From Pseudomonadota bacterium (GTDB lineage Bacteria; Bdellovibrionota; UBA1018; CAIMNF01): 64,000 bases of DNA. The stretch is from NCBI GenBank assembly GCA_027486675.1, contig JAIXOQ010000031.1:1-64000 (forward strand), read 5' to 3'. The position numbers and the translations under genes were made by a program. The notes under the pieces were generated by a model. That model made no database searches, was not told where the DNA came from, and was given only the letters and a program-made list of their open reading frames with translations. Shown piece after piece: positions 60,200-64,000 of this stretch (position 1 is its first letter; each line of letters opens with the position of its first letter).

Positions 60200-60775
60200 A
60201 TGCGTAAATTGAGGCTACTCAAAGATCGCATCCAAAGCATAACCCCAAGGTCTGATCTTAGAGGTCTTGGGAACCTTGAGGAGATCAATAACAGTTTTCC
60301 TCGTGCTGTGATCTATTTGTCTCAAGATCTTAAGGCCCAGGAAACGGCCGCGCTATTGGAGTCTTTCAAGATTCAAAAATTTTCTAACAATAACTGGTGT
60401 AAAGATCCGCACGCTTTCGCAGTCAAGTACCACGCCGAAGGAACTCACAAACTGGATTGTGTTCGGCTGTTTATTTTTGCATTGCGCGTACTCTTGGATC
60501 AGCCATATCTTTCTGCCACGCTCGAAATTGTAAATCCATTGGGACCAATCATCTCGGGTCAAACAAGGGCGAATTCAAAAAGCTCTACAGTTTTGAGTGG
60601 TGCATTGAGTGTGGGACAGGAGATAAAGGATATCTTACTTCAAGCTGGATTTGATCGAACTTACCTTAAGCCTGCGATTAACATATTGGTGCATGACGAT
60701 TTGATAGATATCTGGAAGACGCTCGTCGATCAGAATCTTATAGGCACAGACGCGGAGCTTAAGAAGTATGGTTAA
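60200..60775 (+). CDS. Hypothetical protein in the FAAL-ACAD-ACP locus
   Basis: 191-aa ORF, 8-bp overlap with the downstream gene; no recognised domain. Confidence 0.65.
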   Translation: MRKLRLLKDRIQSITPRSDLRGLGNLEEINNSFPRAVIYLSQDLKAQETAALLESFKIQKFSNNNWCKDPHAFAVKYHAEGTHKLDCVRLFIFALRVLLDQPYLSATLEIVNPLGPIISGQTRANSKSSTVLSGALSVGQEIKDILLQAGFDRTYLKPAINILVHDDLIDIWKTLVDQNLIGTDAELKKYG

Positions 60776-61697
60776 ACTTCTTCTACCAATATTTGCGCTG
60801 ATTTTCGTAACTATCCCATTCGTACTTGCTTCGCTACCAGTGATTCTTTCCGTAACAGTCGGCGAGAAGTTGATCGGTGCTGCCTCATTTCCTATAATTT
60901 TTCTTTTTCAGTTTCTACTCATTACCGGACTCTTTAGCCTTCCATTTCATAAGAGCATAAAGAATGGCAAGTTCCCGCGTGACCTGAGTGATTCGACATA
61001 TGGCAGCCGGCGATTGTATGGACTCTGTTGGACCTGGGTATTCTATTCCGGTCCGATCTATTTTATCTGTCTTACATTCAAGCCACTTAAATGGATATTG
61101 CTTCGCTCATTTGGTTACAAAGGAAGCTTAGACTTTACTATATACCCTGACACATGGATCCGAGACTGGCCCATTTTGGACTTTGGACAGGGCGCATACG
61201 TTGCGAATAAATCTTCATTGGGTTCAAATCTTTGCCTCAGTAACGGTCAGATATTGGTCGAAGGTATTCGTATGGGCGAAGGAGCAATGTTAGGACATCT
61301 GGGTATCCTAGGGCCTGGCGTTCAAATAGGCTCATTTGCAGAACTTGGCACAAGTGTAGTTGCTGGGATCCGCGTACGAGTTGAAGCAAAGGCAAAGGTT
61401 GGAAGCTGTAGCGCGTTGAATCATGGCGCGGTAATTGGTGCAGGTGCTGAAATTGGTGCTAATTCCTACATTGGTTTAAAAGCTTATGTTGCAAATGGCA
61501 TCAAAATCCCTAGCGGGTCCAACATTCCAGCTGGGATGGAAGTCACTACACAAGAGCAAGCTGGGAGCATCTATAGCTCTGAGACAGAAAGTCTAAACGA
61601 ACTGAGGCGCTCGCTTTCCGCCGGACTGGCGTCGGGTCAGCTGCCAGGGTTGAAGGTCGCAAGTGGCTCAGATGATTCACATACCGGCGCTATTTAA
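60768..61697 (+). CDS. Membrane protein with left-handed beta-helix (hexapeptide-repeat) acyltransferase-like domain
   Basis: About 3 N-terminal TMs, then LGSNLCLSNGQILVEGIRMGEGAMLGHLGILGPGVQIGSFAELGTSVVAGIRVRVEAKAKVGSCSALNHGAVIGAGAEIGANSYIG. Confidence 0.8.
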   Translation: MVKLLLPIFALIFVTIPFVLASLPVILSVTVGEKLIGAASFPIIFLFQFLLITGLFSLPFHKSIKNGKFPRDLSDSTYGSRRLYGLCWTWVFYSGPIYFICLTFKPLKWILLRSFGYKGSLDFTIYPDTWIRDWPILDFGQGAYVANKSSLGSNLCLSNGQILVEGIRMGEGAMLGHLGILGPGVQIGSFAELGTSVVAGIRVRVEAKAKVGSCSALNHGAVIGAGAEIGANSYIGLKAYVANGIKIPSGSNIPAGMEVTTQEQAGSIYSSETESLNELRRSLSAGLASGQLPGLKVASGSDDSHTGAI

Positions 61698-63093
61698 GAA
61701 AATCTTCGGTGCAACCTTTGACCCTTCGCTACGCGCAGAGGTCCGAAAGGAAATGCTAAGACAGGCAGTTGAAAGGACAGTATTGCTCTCAAATATTTTA
61801 GCAGTAGTTTTTGCCTCCTATGGAATCAGTAGTTTCGATTTCATAAATAGATTCGATCCTTCTGTTTCGCTTTGGAGCAATTTTTGGCCACGCTTGCTGT
61901 TTCAGTCGCTCCCGTTCTTGCTTCTTGGTAGGTTTTTGAAGGGCCTAAAGATCAGTGATGAAAGTCGTATTTTACTATGGACTGTTTCGTTTGCCGTGTT
62001 GATGCAGATTGCTGGATGGATATATGTATGGAAATTAGCTCTGAACGGCAATCCTGAGATTATATTGTATGTAAGTTCTGGAAATGCAGCATTGTTCGTT
62101 GCGGTATATCCCTTTATAACTCCACCACCAAAGATCCTTCTGTGGTCAATAAGCGCCCTTTTGGCAATTTTTGTAGTCCCGCTTTATTGGGTAACAATTA
62201 AATCTGGGGACCCAATCGTCGCAAAGTTCGTGATCATGGATGCACTTCTGCTTTTGCTATCAGTCTTTTTTTTCTCCCTATTTATGCACAATCTGAGGGC
62301 AAAAATTGTGCTAAATGAAATCGAAAATACGCAGAATGCAAAGAAGTTTCTCTCTCCAATTGTTGCGGAGGCTATTTACGAAAAGAAGAAACACCTTCTA
62401 GAATCTCAAAAGAAGAAGGCATTTATTATGTCAATTGATATTCGGGATTCAACTGAACTTCAGAAGATGGACCATAAGAGATTTTTAGAGTTTAGAAAGG
62501 AATTCTTTGACCTCGTGAGCGAATGCTCAAGAAGAAACAATGGAAGTATTCAGAAGACTGTAGGTGATGGACACGTGCTCAATTTTGGTTTGTATGACAA
62601 TACTCCGGACCTTTCTGACATCCCAGGGCTCGGAATGGATGTGGCGATGGCAGATGATAGGAGATTGGCCAATGCAAGCAAGACCATCTTCGCATTTTCT
62701 GATCAACTATTTGAGGGATTTCATCAGCTTGCCTACCGCCACTATCCCGAGATCTCAGTGCGCATAGGGGCTGGTATCGACAAAGGCCTTGTAGAGAGAC
62801 GAATTCAGAGCGTAGGTGCTTCGCTTGAACTTGATGTTAATGGCGATCCCGTGAATTGTAGCAATCGTTTGCAGGAGTTCACAAAGCAGGTAAGAACAAG
62901 GTTTGACGCGGATGCCTCATTGTTAGTTGTCTCTCCGTTTGCGTCTGACTACCTAAAAGACTTAACTGCGTTTTCACGAGTTCAGACGATTGAAAGAGAT
63001 CTCCAAGTCCGTAATTATTCGTTAATCAAATGGGTTCTTGTTAGGGAGTATCCGTCGCTCCATTCCGCGCATCGCAAATCAAAAGCTGCTTAG
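61672..63093 (+). CDS. Multi-TM class III adenylate/guanylate cyclase
   Basis: N-terminal ~6 TMs; cyclase homology IMSIDIRDSTELQKMDHKRFLEFRKEFFDLVSEC...GSIQKTVGDGHVLNFG; ISVRIGAGIDKGLV; ATG 61672 inside preceding CDS. Confidence 0.82.
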   Translation: MIHIPALFKKIFGATFDPSLRAEVRKEMLRQAVERTVLLSNILAVVFASYGISSFDFINRFDPSVSLWSNFWPRLLFQSLPFLLLGRFLKGLKISDESRILLWTVSFAVLMQIAGWIYVWKLALNGNPEIILYVSSGNAALFVAVYPFITPPPKILLWSISALLAIFVVPLYWVTIKSGDPIVAKFVIMDALLLLLSVFFFSLFMHNLRAKIVLNEIENTQNAKKFLSPIVAEAIYEKKKHLLESQKKKAFIMSIDIRDSTELQKMDHKRFLEFRKEFFDLVSECSRRNNGSIQKTVGDGHVLNFGLYDNTPDLSDIPGLGMDVAMADDRRLANASKTIFAFSDQLFEGFHQLAYRHYPEISVRIGAGIDKGLVERRIQSVGASLELDVNGDPVNCSNRLQEFTKQVRTRFDADASLLVVSPFASDYLKDLTAFSRVQTIERDLQVRNYSLIKWVLVREYPSLHSAHRKSKAA

Positions 63094-63223
63094 GGGCATC
63101 CGATTGCGAAAGGTTTCAGAAAGGCACATCCAGTATTTCGGGCAGCGCGAGTATCATAACTTCTTCTCTCTGAGCGCATGGTAAGGGATTGATTTTGATT
63201 CATTCTTTCCTTTCGTACGGGCG

Positions 63224-63748
63224 GTGCATGATCTCGCAAAACCATTTGCGGTTGCCGCCGATGATCGAGCACTTCAGCATCAGAATGTTACGGACTTGCT
63301 TCGTAAGCTGATGTTGCCTTTAGGTTTTTCACAGCAAGAAATTGAACTCACAGAAGCAGTTTTTATTAACAATATATTCGGCCACTTATTGCATGAATAT
63401 CCTGCCGTATCGCCTGGGACCGATAACATCCGGCCGCTACTTGCGGCAGATGGGCTGCGATTGACTGCCGCGCGCCTGGGCATGGATGTTATGGACTACG
63501 CAGCACTTCAGGAATTCTTCTATATCTGTGACAACAGTTCGTATCTCTTCTTGCGCGAAAGAATCTTTCATCCACGGAACTACTCCGTGTCGGCGCGCCT
63601 TGAGCTCAGCAGCTCGAGGATTGGGACCATGCGGGGACTTCTGAATCGGGAGTATAATCCTCAAGAGGGCCAATCCTTGGAAGTAAGGCAGGACAAGTGG
63701 CAAATAGCTACCTCAGAGTCAGTAGACCCACGCTGCACAGCAGCATGA
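63224..63748 (+). CDS. Hypothetical protein (GTG start)
   Basis: 174-aa ORF; longest in the region, no recognised domain. Confidence 0.4.
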   Translation: MHDLAKPFAVAADDRALQHQNVTDLLRKLMLPLGFSQQEIELTEAVFINNIFGHLLHEYPAVSPGTDNIRPLLAADGLRLTAARLGMDVMDYAALQEFFYICDNSSYLFLRERIFHPRNYSVSARLELSSSRIGTMRGLLNREYNPQEGQSLEVRQDKWQIATSESVDPRCTAA

Positions 63749-64000
63749 TCAAAGCTGGAATCAACTTCTTCAGTGGGTCCTGGATTTTTAGATGCATGGC
63801 GATTGCACCGATCATGAGGCCAGCGATGACAAGCGCAGCAGGTTCAATCCAAGCGGGAATAAAAAAGCCAACAATTAGGCACAGGGCCGAACCGACCTTT
63901 AAGGCCCCAATAACATTGGTCGACCAGTGAGGGAGCCCATAGGCTGCGAATTCATCGCGCATTGATTTAGCGGATCCCCCTCGGTAAGGGGTGGCTTTGC
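63708..64000 (-). CDS. DoxX-like small membrane protein, N-terminus beyond the window
   Basis: MRDEFAAYGLPHWSTNVIGALKVGSALCLIVGFFIPAWIEPAALVIAGLMIGAIAMHL; frame stays open to the right edge. Confidence 0.6.
   Translation of the reverse strand, partial: KATPYRGGSAKSMRDEFAAYGLPHWSTNVIGALKVGSALCLIVGFFIPAWIEPAALVIAGLMIGAIAMHLKIQDPLKKLIPALIMLLCSVGLLTLR

Noticed and set aside
1-64000. tRNA/rRNA genes, prophage, transposase or integrative element
   Set aside because: No tRNA-like termini, rRNA signatures, IS inverted repeats, integrase or transposase motifs found by eye; a tRNAscan/Infernal run would be decisive

Overview
The window is about 64 kb of dense bacterial chromosome: roughly 60 CDS, short intergenic gaps, many 4-bp ATGA-type overlaps. 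Gene content (FliL, bactofilin, GldA/F/G-like ABC system, major porin, many exported hypotheticals, repeated HNH proteins) suggests a Gram-negative Bdellovibrio/Oligoflexia-like organism; this taxonomic guess is inference. Conserved blocks: PBP1B-like class A PBP; alanine dehydrogenase; pyrG-kdsA followed by adjacent GT51 and transpeptidase genes; nifS-like/iscA-like/2Fe-2S ferredoxin; DEAD-box helicase plus IF-1; a long minus-strand run with a Gld-like ABC exporter, metG, tdk, upp-like, hpt, GHMP kinase, DUF429-like and OppBC-like permeases; an OppABC-like operon without ATPases; mnmA and Nif3-like; DHH phosphoesterase; GT4 glycosyltransferase; a strong porin gene. The best candidate for an undescribed system is the 3' end (56.3-63.1 kb): a 1256-aa fusion of fatty-acyl-AMP ligase, acyl-CoA dehydrogenase and acyl carrier protein with a perfect (KET)7 tandem-repeat linker, followed by an unknown protein, a membrane-anchored hexapeptide-repeat (LbH) protein and a translationally overlapping membrane class III nucleotide cyclase. 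Other leads: a 41-aa SD-preceded smORF behind a good Fur-box-like palindrome and a TATAAT (3.80-3.99 kb, absent from the ORF track); a dispersed perfect palindrome GTGGCCGGCCAC (5 copies; core GGCCGGCC 8 copies, clustered at 44.7-52.3 kb); apparently exported versions of normally cytosolic enzyme folds (ATP-grasp, GNAT); and two paralogous solitary HNH proteins. No rRNA, tRNA, CRISPR array, transposase or phage module was recognised by eye.
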